Source: Prevotella sp.
Lineage (GTDB): Bacteria > Bacteroidota > Bacteroidia > Bacteroidales > Bacteroidaceae
Length of the DNA stretch: 64,000 bases
Direction of reading: 5' to 3'
Assembly: GCA_017467535.1 (NCBI GenBank)
Contig: JAFUST010000034.1
Location: forward strand, 19,202-83,201
Shown here: piece after piece, positions 34,909-42,369 of the stretch
Layout: the number at the start of each line of letters is the position of its first letter
Position numbering within the stretch: the stretch's first letter is position 1
Notes under the pieces: model-generated
Seen by the model: only the letters and a program-made list of their open reading frames with translations
Told to the model about the DNA's origin: nothing
The model's database searches: none
Translations under genes and position numbers: made by a program

Positions 34909-35808
34909 ATGAAGCAAACTTGTTCAGCCCCCCAACCCCCTAACTTAGGGGGCTTGAAGATAGGATTCCTGCAACAACATAACACGGCCGACAGGGTGAA
35001 CAACATCGAACGGCTCTGCGACGGCATACGCGACCTGGCCAAAAGGGGCGCAGAACTCATCGTGCTGCAAGAACTGCACAACTCGCTCTACTTCTGCCAG
35101 GTGGAGGACGTGAACAACTTCGACCTGGCCGAACCCATCCCCGGCCCTTCGACCGACATCTACGGCCGACTGGCCAAGGAGTGCGGCGTGGTGCTGGTCA
35201 CCTCGCTCTTCGAGCGGCGTGCACCCGGCCTCTACCACAACACGGCAGTGGTCTTCGAGAAAGACGGCACCATCGCCGGCAAATACCGCAAGATGCACAT
35301 CCCCGACGACCCCGGCTACTACGAGAAGTTCTACTTCACGCCCGGCGACCTGGGTTTCCAACCCATTCAAACCTCGCTGGGACGCCTGGGCGTGCTGGTG
35401 TGCTGGGATCAGTGGTATCCTGAGGCCGCCCGCCTGATGGCGCTGGCCGGTGCCGAGATGCTGATCTACCCCACCGCCATCGGCTGGGATCCTGCCGACA
35501 CACCCGACGAGCAGCAGCGTCAGCGTATGGCTTGGCAGACGGTGATGCGCGGCCATGCTGTGGCCAATGGCCTCCCCGTGGTGGCCGTCAACCGCGTCGG
35601 CGAGGAGGATGGCGTTCCCTTCTGGGGTACCTCCTTCGTCTGCGGCCCTCAAGGCGAGATCTACTACGAGGCATCGACCGACGAGGAGGAGAGCATCATC
35701 GTCGACATCGACATGAAGCGCTCCGAGCAGGTGCGCCGCTGGTGGCCCTTCCTGCGTGACCGCCGCATAGAGAACTACGAAAAAATAACAAAACGATACA
35801 TTGACTAA
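34909..35808 (+). CDS. aguB: N-carbamoylputrescine amidase
   Basis: A 299-aa nitrilase-superfamily enzyme that converts N-carbamoylputrescine to putrescine, carbon dioxide and ammonia. The catalytic triad is visible: Glu in LIVLQELHNS near residue 48, Lys in KYRKMHIPDDPGYYEKFYF near 127 and Cys in LVCWDQWYPEAARL near 165. Residues 2-15 (KQTCSAPQPPNLGG) are not part of the family; they are encoded by a palindromic insertion. The stop is directly followed by the glutamine synthetase ATG, so the three genes are likely one operon. Confidence 0.93.
   Translation: MKQTCSAPQPPNLGGLKIGFLQQHNTADRVNNIERLCDGIRDLAKRGAELIVLQELHNSLYFCQVEDVNNFDLAEPIPGPSTDIYGRLAKECGVVLVTSLFERRAPGLYHNTAVVFEKDGTIAGKYRKMHIPDDPGYYEKFYFTPGDLGFQPIQTSLGRLGVLVCWDQWYPEAARLMALAGAEMLIYPTAIGWDPADTPDEQQRQRMAWQTVMRGHAVANGLPVVAVNRVGEEDGVPFWGTSFVCGPQGEIYYEASTDEEESIIVDIDMKRSEQVRRWWPFLRDRRIENYEKITKRYID
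34926..34955. repeat. Palindromic element inside the aguB N-terminus
   Basis: CCCCCTAA (34936-34943) and TTAGGGGG (34945-34952) form a perfect stem around a single C, preceded by a C-rich run. The element is in frame and encodes the unusual first residues of AguB. A related C-run plus palindrome lies inside the transporter gene at 41679-41711. Confidence 0.7.
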
Positions 35809-38070
35809 ATGGCAAACAATTTAAGATTCCAGGTAGTGGAAGAGGCTTTCAAGAAGAAGCCCGTGGAAGTGAAGATACCGAAGGAGCGCCCCTCGGAGTA
35901 CTTCGGCAAGTATGTGTTCAACCGTCAGAAGATGTACAAATACCTGCCGAAGGATGTCTACGACAAGATGATCGACGTGATGGACAACGGTGCCCGCCTC
36001 GACCGCAGCATCGCCGATGCCGTGGCCGCCGGCATGAAGCAGTGGGCCATGGAGATGGGCGTGACTCACTACACCCACTGGTTCCAGCCGCTGACCGAGG
36101 GCACTGCCGAGAAGCACGACGCCTTCGTGGAGCACGACGGCAAGGGCGGCATGATAGAGAAGTTCAGCGGCAAACTGCTGGTGCAGCAGGAACCCGACGC
36201 CTCGTCGTTCCCCAACGGCGGCATACGCAACACCTTTGAGGCCCGCGGCTATTCGGCATGGGACCCCACAAGCCCCGTCTTCATCATCGACGACACGCTC
36301 TGCATACCCACCATCTTCATCGCCTACACAGGCGAAGCCCTCGACTACAAGGCACCGCTGCTGCGCGCCCTCCACGCCGTAGGCAAGGCTGCCACCGACG
36401 TGTGCTCGCTGTTCTACGACGACGTGAAGAAGGTGCAGGTCAACCTCGGCTGGGAGCAGGAGTACTTCCTCGTCGACGAGGGCCTCTACTCCGCCCGCCC
36501 CGACCTGCTGATGACCGGCCGCACGCTGATGGGGCACGAGAGTGCCAAGAACCAGCAGATGGACGACCACTACTTCGGCACCATACCCGACCGCGTGCAG
36601 GCCTTCATGAAGGATCTGGAGATACAGGCACTCGAACTGGCCATCCCCGTGAAGACACGCCACAACGAGGTGGCTCCCAACCAGTTTGAACTCGCCCCCA
36701 TCTTCGAGGAGTGCAACCTGGCCGTCGACCACAACATGCTGCTCATGAGCCTCATGAAGAAGGTGGCACGCAACCACGGTTTCCGCGTGCTGCTACACGA
36801 GAAGCCCTTCGACGGCATCAACGGCTCGGGCAAGCACAACAACTGGAGCCTCTCCACCGACACCGGCATACTGCTGCACGCCCCCGGTGCCGCAGCCGAA
36901 GGGCACGCCGCCGACAAGGACGCCCTCACCAGGGAGAACCTGCGCTTCGTCACCTTCATCGTGGAGACGCTGATGGCCGTCTACCGGCACAACGGCCTGC
37001 TGAAAGCCTCCATCATGAGCGCCACCAACGCCCACCGACTGGGCGGCAACGAGGCTCCTCCCAGCATCATCTCCTCCTTCCTGGGCACCCAACTCACCGC
37101 CCTGCTCAACCACATCGAGGAGAGCGACTCCAACGAACTCTTCAACCTGAAGGACAAGCAAGGCATGTCTATCGACATCCCGCAGATACCTGAACTCATC
37201 ATCGACAACACCGACCGCAACCGCACGTCGCCCTTCGCCTTCACCGGCAACCGCTTCGAGTTCCGTGCACCGGGCTCCAGCGTCAACTGCGCCTCGGCCA
37301 TGATTGCCCTCAATGCCGCCATGGCCGAAGCCCTCGCCTCGTTCAAGGAGCGTGTCGACCGGAAGATGGCCGACTACGCCCAGCGACCCGAGTTTGCCGG
37401 CAACACGGGGCACACCGCCAAGTTCCACGCCATACTCGACGTGCTGCGCGACGATATCAAGACCTGCAAGCCCGTGCGCTTCGACGGCAACGGCTACTCC
37501 GAGGCATGGGTCACCGAAGCCCGCCGCCGCGGCCTCGATGTGGAGAAGTCGTGCCCCGTCATCTTCGAGCACTATCTCGACCCGTCGAGCATCCGTATGT
37601 TTGAGAGCACCAAGGTGATGACGGCCAAGGAACTGGAGGCCCGCAACGAGGTGAAATGGGAGATGTATGTGAAGACCGTGCAGATAGAGGCCCGCGTGCT
37701 GGGCGATCTGGCCATGAACCACATCATCCCCGTCTCTACCCATTACCAGAGCCAACTCATCAAGAACGTGCAGGGCACCAAGAGCGTCTTCAGCGAGGAG
37801 AAGGCCGCCCGTCTCTCGGCTCGCAACATGAAACTCATCGAGGAGATAGCCGAGCGCACCGAGAACATCGAGCGCCTGGTGGAGGAACTGACCGATGCCC
37901 GCCGCATAGCCAACCGCATCGAGAGCATCCACACCCGTGCCATTGCCTACCACGACACCGTCTGCCCCAAGATGGAACTCATCCGTCAGGAGGCTGACCA
38001 TCTGGAGATGATCGTCGAGGACGGCCTCTGGACGCTGCCCAAATACCGCGAACTGCTGTTCATCCGATAA
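35809..38070 (+). CDS. glnN: Glutamine synthetase type III
   Basis: A 753-aa cytoplasmic ATP-dependent enzyme that makes glutamine from glutamate and ammonia. Length and motifs fit GSIII: the N-terminal domain with RPSEYFGKYVFNRQKMYKYL, the catalytic GWEQEYFLVDEGLY near residue 217, the NQFELAPIFEECNLAVDHN near 290 and the ATP-site GINGSGKHNNWSLSTD near 340, together with the Arg-rich NRTSPFAFTGNRFEFRAPGS near 465. The start codon follows the AguB stop without a gap. Ammonia from the two preceding enzymes could be re-assimilated. No separate promoter is visible. Confidence 0.96.
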   Translation: MANNLRFQVVEEAFKKKPVEVKIPKERPSEYFGKYVFNRQKMYKYLPKDVYDKMIDVMDNGARLDRSIADAVAAGMKQWAMEMGVTHYTHWFQPLTEGTAEKHDAFVEHDGKGGMIEKFSGKLLVQQEPDASSFPNGGIRNTFEARGYSAWDPTSPVFIIDDTLCIPTIFIAYTGEALDYKAPLLRALHAVGKAATDVCSLFYDDVKKVQVNLGWEQEYFLVDEGLYSARPDLLMTGRTLMGHESAKNQQMDDHYFGTIPDRVQAFMKDLEIQALELAIPVKTRHNEVAPNQFELAPIFEECNLAVDHNMLLMSLMKKVARNHGFRVLLHEKPFDGINGSGKHNNWSLSTDTGILLHAPGAAAEGHAADKDALTRENLRFVTFIVETLMAVYRHNGLLKASIMSATNAHRLGGNEAPPSIISSFLGTQLTALLNHIEESDSNELFNLKDKQGMSIDIPQIPELIIDNTDRNRTSPFAFTGNRFEFRAPGSSVNCASAMIALNAAMAEALASFKERVDRKMADYAQRPEFAGNTGHTAKFHAILDVLRDDIKTCKPVRFDGNGYSEAWVTEARRRGLDVEKSCPVIFEHYLDPSSIRMFESTKVMTAKELEARNEVKWEMYVKTVQIEARVLGDLAMNHIIPVSTHYQSQLIKNVQGTKSVFSEEKAARLSARNMKLIEEIAERTENIERLVEELTDARRIANRIESIHTRAIAYHDTVCPKMELIRQEADHLEMIVEDGLWTLPKYRELLFIR

Positions 38071-38232
38071 GGATGAGGGGGTGCGCCACAGACGCTCGCG
38101 AGGGGGGACGGTTGGCAGGCCTAATCCGTGCTCAAAATCGACTACAAAGATACAAAAAAAATCATGATATGCACGAATAAATGCCTGAGAATTTTCGGGT
38201 TTTAACATTTCGTGCAGTCATTTGTGGTCACT

Positions 38233-38390
38233 TGTGGTCACGATGGTCATTTGGTCATTTGGTCAAAATTGATTTCGGATTTGTCATTTCACCCACTATA
38301 AATAAAATAATATATTATTTTATTATAGTGTCGGTTTTTGACACTTGAAAATGATTTTGACCAAATGACCATCGTGACCAAATGACCACA
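38233..38390. repeat. Inverted pair of TGGTCA-type repeats flanking a palindrome
   Basis: TGTGGTCACGATGGTCATTT at 38234 onward recurs reverse-complemented at about 38353-38390 in a shuffled order of 8-9 base units (TGGTCATT, TGGTCACGA). Between the arms is a 37-base palindrome at 38294-38330, followed by a stem AGTGTC/GACACT (38327-38345) that would compete with it. Confidence 0.75.
38294..38330. repeat. 37-base AT-rich palindrome
   Basis: CACTATAAATAAAATAAT pairs with ATTATTTTATTATAGTG over 18 positions with one extra A on the left. It could be a terminator-like hairpin or a protein binding site. Confidence 0.7.
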
Positions 38391-38462
38391 GCGAGGAGGT
38401 GCACACGAAAAAAAAATCGAAAATTTCCGGTGAAAGATTCGTAAACCGCAATCAGGATGTCG

Positions 38463-38470
38463 TACCTTTG
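38463..38470 (+). promoter_or_regulatory. Orphan forward -7 box
   Basis: TACCTTTG followed by CC has no assignable downstream gene on the plus strand before the convergent DUF554 gene ends at 38683. A small transcript is possible. Confidence 0.4.
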
Positions 38471-38568
38471 CCGGCGCATTTGAGATGCACACGCGCGAAG
38501 GCAGCGGCCTTCGGTTCCGGCGTCATCTGCAAGACCCTGTCCGAGCGTCATCTACGGCGCCTAACGAT

Positions 38569-38638
38569 GGCACTTAGGCAGGCAAGGAGCGGCACCTTGG
38601 GAGGTAAAGTATGGCACTTTAGGGGGGTAAAGTGCCAT
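38569..38638. repeat. 22-bp degenerate repeat ending in a perfect hairpin
   Basis: GGCACTT or GGCACCT begins three 22-base units at 38569, 38591 and 38613. The last unit forms ATGGCACTTTA / TAAAGTGCCAT (38611-38621 and 38628-38638), an 11-bp perfect stem with a loop of six G. The shared core GGCACTT-N9-AAAGTA links it to the series at 19663. Confidence 0.7.
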
Positions 38639-38682
38639 CGGAAGGACTCCTACTTTCCGCTGGTTCGCCCGTTGTTATTTTG

Positions 38683-39417
38683 TTAGAACAATGCTTTCAG
38701 CAGAAACCACGCCACGGGCACGAGCAGCGAGGGCAGCATGTTGAGCGTCTTGAGGGCCTTGAGTTGCAGCAGGTTCAATCCGCTGCCCATGATCATCAAC
38801 CCGCCCACGATGAGCAGTTCGGCCATCAGGGCATCGCTCACGGCTTGGCTCGACAGCGTGGCCACGAGGTAGAACGTGCCCTGCCAGAGAAACAGCACGG
38901 GCGCGGACAGAATCATCCAGAAGCCGTAGGTAGAGGCGAAGATGGTGCTGCTGACGAAGTCGAGCGTGGCGTTGGTGAAGAGGAAGGTGTTGTCGCCCTG
39001 CAAGGCGGAGATGACAGGGCCGAGCATCGACAGGGGGCCGATGCAGTAGAGCAGCGTAGCCGTGGAGAGACCGTCGGCCAGGGTGCCCTTGCCCTCTGCG
39101 ATAGGCGAGGAGGCGTCGCTGCCCTTCCCTTCCGCTGAGGAGGACTTCGAACGGCGGTTCACCAGCCGGTGGAAGCGGCCGTCAATGTCGAGCCGGGTGC
39201 CAAGGACGGTACCCACGGCCAGGGCCACGATGAAGAGCACGGGATACTGGCTCTTGGGCAGATTGGTGAGCGTGGCATTGAGGCCGATGGCCAGCGATGC
39301 CAAGCCGAGGGCATCGTAGAGCCCCACCTTGTACTTCTCCTTGATGCCGCGGTTGAGCACCGTTCCCACGAGCGTGCCCACCACGATGGCGCATGTATTG
39401 ACGATTGTTCCTGTCAT
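38683..39417 (-). CDS. DUF554 membrane protein
   Basis: A 244-aa polytopic inner-membrane protein of the DUF554 family; function unknown. It begins MTGTIVNTCAIVVGTLVGTV and has about seven hydrophobic segments, with the family stretches GLYDALGLASLAIGLNATL and TLLYCIGPLSMLGPVISALQG. The ATG at 39417 is preferred to 39501 because the longer frame runs through the promoter. It is divergent from serine acetyltransferase and overlaps nothing. Confidence 0.85.
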   Translation of the reverse strand: MTGTIVNTCAIVVGTLVGTVLNRGIKEKYKVGLYDALGLASLAIGLNATLTNLPKSQYPVLFIVALAVGTVLGTRLDIDGRFHRLVNRRSKSSSAEGKGSDASSPIAEGKGTLADGLSTATLLYCIGPLSMLGPVISALQGDNTFLFTNATLDFVSSTIFASTYGFWMILSAPVLFLWQGTFYLVATLSSQAVSDALMAELLIVGGLMIMGSGLNLLQLKALKTLNMLPSLLVPVAWFLLKALF

Positions 39418-39425
39418 TTCGGCTG

Positions 39426-39433
39426 CAAAATTA
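39426..39433 (-). promoter_or_regulatory. -7 box of the DUF554 gene
   Basis: Minus strand TAATTTTG, 8 bases before the ATG at 39417. No good -33 element is seen. Confidence 0.5.
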
Positions 39434-39475
39434 CAAAAAATTCGGCATTCTGCATCGTTATTCGACATTATTTTG

Positions 39476-39483
39476 TACTTTTG
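39476..39483 (+). promoter_or_regulatory. -7 box of the serine acetyltransferase gene
   Basis: TACTTTTG followed by CACCC, 20 bases before the start codon. Confidence 0.55.
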
Positions 39484-39503
39484 CACCCACAAAACCAACA
39501 ATT

Positions 39504-40412
39504 ATGGAACAGAACCGACTGAACGAAGTGCTACAGAGAAACGTAGCCGAACTATCGAAACTATCGCAACGCGAACGCGACATGATGCCTGCCGGCACGG
39601 CTCCGATGCCCTCTGTCTACGAGGTGAAGCAGATGGTGAGCCTGTGCAAGGATATCATCTTCACCGACTATTTCCACAAGCGCCACAGCAACGAGGAGCA
39701 GCGCTCCTACCACATCGGCGTGAGCATGGAGGAACTCTACGGCCTGCTCTGCCGGCAGATTGCCCGAGGGCTGCAGTTCTGCGAGGAGTGCACGGAGCAC
39801 GACGTGGCCGGCGCTGCCGAGGAGATGGCCCTGAAGTTCATCGAGCAGTTGCCCGAGGTGAAGCGCCTGCTGTACACCGACGTGGAGGCGATGTTCCAGA
39901 GCGACCCTGCCGCCACCAACTACGGCGAGGTGATCTACTGCTATCCCGTGATGAACACGATGACGCACTACCGACTGGCTCACGTGCTGCACCAGATGGA
40001 GGTGCCCGTCATTCCGCGCATCATCACCGAGCAGGCACACTCGCGCACCGGCATCGACATCCACCCGGGGGCGCAGATCGGCGAATACTTTGCCATCGAC
40101 CACGGCACGGGTGTCGTCATCGGCGAAACAACCATCATCGGCAACCACGTGACCCTCTATCAGGGCGTGACGCTGGGTGCCAAGAGTTTCCGCTACGACG
40201 AGAACGGCAACATGCTCAACATTCCCCGCCACCCCATCATCGAGGATCACGTGACCGTCTACTCCAACGCCTCCATCCTGGGGCGCATCACCATCGGCCA
40301 CCACTCGGTCATCGGCGGCAACATCTGGGTGACAAACGACGTACCGCCCTACTCTCGCATACAGCAGAGCAAGGCGGTAGACACATCGTTTCAGGGGGGA
40401 TTGGGCATCTGA
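39504..40412 (+). CDS. cysE: Serine O-acetyltransferase
   Basis: A 302-aa enzyme making O-acetylserine from serine and acetyl-CoA, the first step of cysteine synthesis. An N-terminal helical domain (1-165) is followed by the left-handed beta-helix, with GIDIHPGAQIGEYFAIDHGTG near residue 183, VIGETTIIGNHVTLYQGVT, and HPIIEDHVTVYSNASILG near 245, all typical of SAT. ATG at 39504 is the first after the promoter; the frame is open further upstream without support. The stop lies 5 bases from the convergent lipoprotein stop. Confidence 0.93.
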   Translation: MEQNRLNEVLQRNVAELSKLSQRERDMMPAGTAPMPSVYEVKQMVSLCKDIIFTDYFHKRHSNEEQRSYHIGVSMEELYGLLCRQIARGLQFCEECTEHDVAGAAEEMALKFIEQLPEVKRLLYTDVEAMFQSDPAATNYGEVIYCYPVMNTMTHYRLAHVLHQMEVPVIPRIITEQAHSRTGIDIHPGAQIGEYFAIDHGTGVVIGETTIIGNHVTLYQGVTLGAKSFRYDENGNMLNIPRHPIIEDHVTVYSNASILGRITIGHHSVIGGNIWVTNDVPPYSRIQQSKAVDTSFQGGLGI

Positions 40413-40417
40413 CACCC

Positions 40418-41065
40418 TTACTGGGCGGCCATCTTTGCAAAGGTGCCGCTGAGGATGCTGACACCCTGCTCGCCATCCTCGGTCACGCAGTAGGCAGAGC
40501 GGTCGACGAAGGGCACACTCTCGCCCGTCTCATCGTCGATGGCAGGTGCCTGACGGCTGTAGTAGTGCAGGTCGCCCCACTGGCCGTAGCCGGAGTAGCG
40601 TCCGTCCCAGTCGGAGGTAGCCACATTCTGGAAGTCGAACTGGATGTTGCGGTTCGTGCCGTCGTAGATGTAACCATAGAAGCGGGAACTGTAGAGGTTG
40701 TAGCGGCTGATGTAGATGGGGTCCCACACGGCATCATCGTAGATGAGCGTGATTTCGCCGTCTACGATGAACCACTTGAAGGTGCAGTAGGCGTAGTTGC
40801 TGTAGGGATTGCGCGTGTCATAGTCGACCTCGTAGCCGCGGCCACTGGTGTAGTAAGACCCTTTGTGGGTGAAGTGCATCTCGGTGGCATACTCCTGGCC
40901 AGTGACGTGCCAACGGTTCTGATAGTAGACACCCAGATAGCCCTGCCAGTAGCCATTGCAGAGGGTTTCGGCATCGTAGGAATCATCCTGTTCGCAACTG
41001 GTGAAAGCGGTCATAGCCATCAGCGCTATGAGCATCAGTTTGGTGTAGGTGTAGATCTTTTTCAT
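40418..41065 (-). CDS. Hypothetical lipoprotein
   Basis: A 215-aa protein with a lipoprotein signal (MKKIYTYTKLMLIALMAMTA then FTSC) starting at ATG 41065; an upstream ATG at 41101 would add residues before the signal. The mature part is rich in Tyr and Asp with short beta motifs: ETLCNGYWQGYLGVYYQNRW, and the central YNLYSSRFYGYIYDG. No family is recognised; the GYW(Q/E)G start resembles small lipocalin-like exported proteins. It is convergent with cysE. Confidence 0.7.
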   Translation of the reverse strand: MKKIYTYTKLMLIALMAMTAFTSCEQDDSYDAETLCNGYWQGYLGVYYQNRWHVTGQEYATEMHFTHKGSYYTSGRGYEVDYDTRNPYSNYAYCTFKWFIVDGEITLIYDDAVWDPIYISRYNLYSSRFYGYIYDGTNRNIQFDFQNVATSDWDGRYSGYGQWGDLHYYSRQAPAIDDETGESVPFVDRSAYCVTEDGEQGVSILSGTFAKMAAQ

Positions 41066-41139
41066 ACTCTTATGGGGTTTAGTTTTTAATCTCTGCGACA
41101 AAGGTAGGCATTTTTTTCGTACCCACCAAAGAGAATCGC

Positions 41140-42312
41140 CTATTTGTTGGTAGGGATTTTCCTAATCATCAGGGCAGAAGCCACCGTCAGGGCACTCAGC
41201 ACGAGGGCCGTGACGAAGAATCCGTTGTAGCCGAGCACCTGCTGCAACTGGCCGGAGGCAACGGTGCCAACCATGAGCGAGAGGGCCATGAGCGACTTGC
41301 CCTGCTCGCGCCAACTGATCCGTCGCAGGAGCCACAGGTAGAGGGCAAAGCCGAAGCCGTACCCCATCTGTTCGACGAGCACGCCCAGGCAGATGAGCGG
41401 GAGGTTGTCCGGCTGATAGTAACTCAGCGCCACATAGACGATGCCCGGCAGGAACATCGAAGCAGTCATCGGCCACAGGCACGTCGCAAAGCCGAAACGC
41501 CGGATGGCTTTCGTGCCCAGCAAGCCGCCAACGGTCAGTGCAATAATGCCCACGGTGCCCATCACCAAGCCGAACTCCTGCGGCGAAAGGCCTAAGCCGC
41601 CGCTGCTGCCGGTGTCGATCAGGAAGAGGATGCTCACCTTGCCGATCATGGCTTGGGAGAGGGGGTAGAGGAAGAGAGGGAGGGCCCCCCTCCAACTCCC
41701 CCGAGGGGGAGAGTTTTGTATGATGTCCTTAGGGGCGCCACTCTGGAGCAGGGTGTGGCAGAAGAAGAGCAACAGGAAGAGACCTGCAACGAGGTAGAAC
41801 ATCAGGCGCCAGGCGTAGAGCATGTCGTGGCGATAGAACACCTGCAGGTTGCCAGCCAGCATGACGAGCACACCCTGACCGATGACCACGGCAAACTTGC
41901 GGGAGAGTTCGCGCGTCAGCCGGTGGCGCGGTTTCTCAGTGGCTGTCGACGAGAGGCTGTCGGCTGCCACATTGTGAATGGCCGTCAGCCAAGCCGTCAA
42001 CTGCAACAGTAGGACAACGTGCCAGAGCGTGGGAAAGGCGAAGGCCATGCCCGTGAAGGTCACGACGAGCAGCAACTCCGTCAGCAGCACCCATGCCAAG
42101 GGGCTCAGCATACGCTGCGTCCAGGGCTTCCACCAGCACTTCAGCACCCAAGGCAGGTAACCCAGTGCCGCCAGTGCCGTCGTCTCGGCCACAGAGAGCC
42201 CCATCTGCCGAAACATCAGCAGCGAGATGACCATCACGACAACGTAGGGCACGCCCTTAGCAAAGTTCAGGGTGGCCAGCCACGGGGTGGATATGCGCGT
42301 TGCACTCATCAT
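41140..42312 (-). CDS. MFS transporter, AmpG-like, second copy
   Basis: A 390-aa 12-segment permease similar in plan to the upstream copy. The N-terminus TPWLATLNFAKGVPYVVVM and LGYLPWVLKCWWKPW fit AmpG-like carriers, which import muropeptides in enterobacteria; substrate here is unknown. A short unusual stretch between membrane segments, QNSPPRGSWRGALPLFLYP (about 200-218), is encoded by a palindromic element at 41679-41711. The gene follows the upstream MFS after 37 bases containing a heptad repeat and is likely in the same unit. Confidence 0.8.
   Translation of the reverse strand: MMSATRISTPWLATLNFAKGVPYVVVMVISLLMFRQMGLSVAETTALAALGYLPWVLKCWWKPWTQRMLSPLAWVLLTELLLVVTFTGMAFAFPTLWHVVLLLQLTAWLTAIHNVAADSLSSTATEKPRHRLTRELSRKFAVVIGQGVLVMLAGNLQVFYRHDMLYAWRLMFYLVAGLFLLLFFCHTLLQSGAPKDIIQNSPPRGSWRGALPLFLYPLSQAMIGKVSILFLIDTGSSGGLGLSPQEFGLVMGTVGIIALTVGGLLGTKAIRRFGFATCLWPMTASMFLPGIVYVALSYYQPDNLPLICLGVLVEQMGYGFGFALYLWLLRRISWREQGKSLMALSLMVGTVASGQLQQVLGYNGFFVTALVLSALTVASALMIRKIPTNK
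41679..41711. repeat. Palindromic element inside the MFS gene
   Basis: GGAGGG (41679-41684) pairs with CCCTCC (41688-41693), and CTCCCCC (41696-41702) with GGGGGAG (41705-41711). It shares the layout C-run, CCAAC, C5, loop, G5 with the element inside aguB. Confidence 0.65.
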
Positions 42313-42320
42313 ACGGATTC

Positions 42321-42369
42321 TTCACTCTTCACTTTTCACTCTTCACTTTTCACTTTTCACTCTTCACTT
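42321..42369. repeat. Heptanucleotide tandem repeat TTCACT(C/T), seven units
   Basis: Seven exact 7-base units fill the junction between the two MFS genes. The repeat overlaps the last codons of the upstream MFS, whose final residues VKVKSEK come from it. Confidence 0.9.

Larger units (their letters stand above)
38071..38682. other. Repeat-rich gap between glnN and the DUF554 gene
   Basis: This 612-base gap has no convincing gene. It holds inverted TGGTCA-type repeats (38233-38390), a near-perfect AT palindrome, an orphan forward -7 box, a minus-strand TATCTTTG at 38151-38144 pointing towards glnN, and a 22-bp repeat series. A 30-codon frame at 38485-38577 follows the forward box but has no recognisable features. 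Confidence 0.7.

Noticed and set aside
36793-38208. 471-codon frame antisense to glnN
   Set aside because: It lies wholly opposite a well-supported enzyme, except its first part; a minus-strand -7 box exists at 38144-38151, but no protein features are seen.
38485-38577. 30-codon ORF behind the orphan -7 box
   Set aside because: No family, no ribosome signal and its end runs into the repeat series; recorded only within the gap description.
39329-41089. 586-codon frame across cysE and the lipoprotein
   Set aside because: It overlaps two better genes in other frames and shows low-complexity sequence only.
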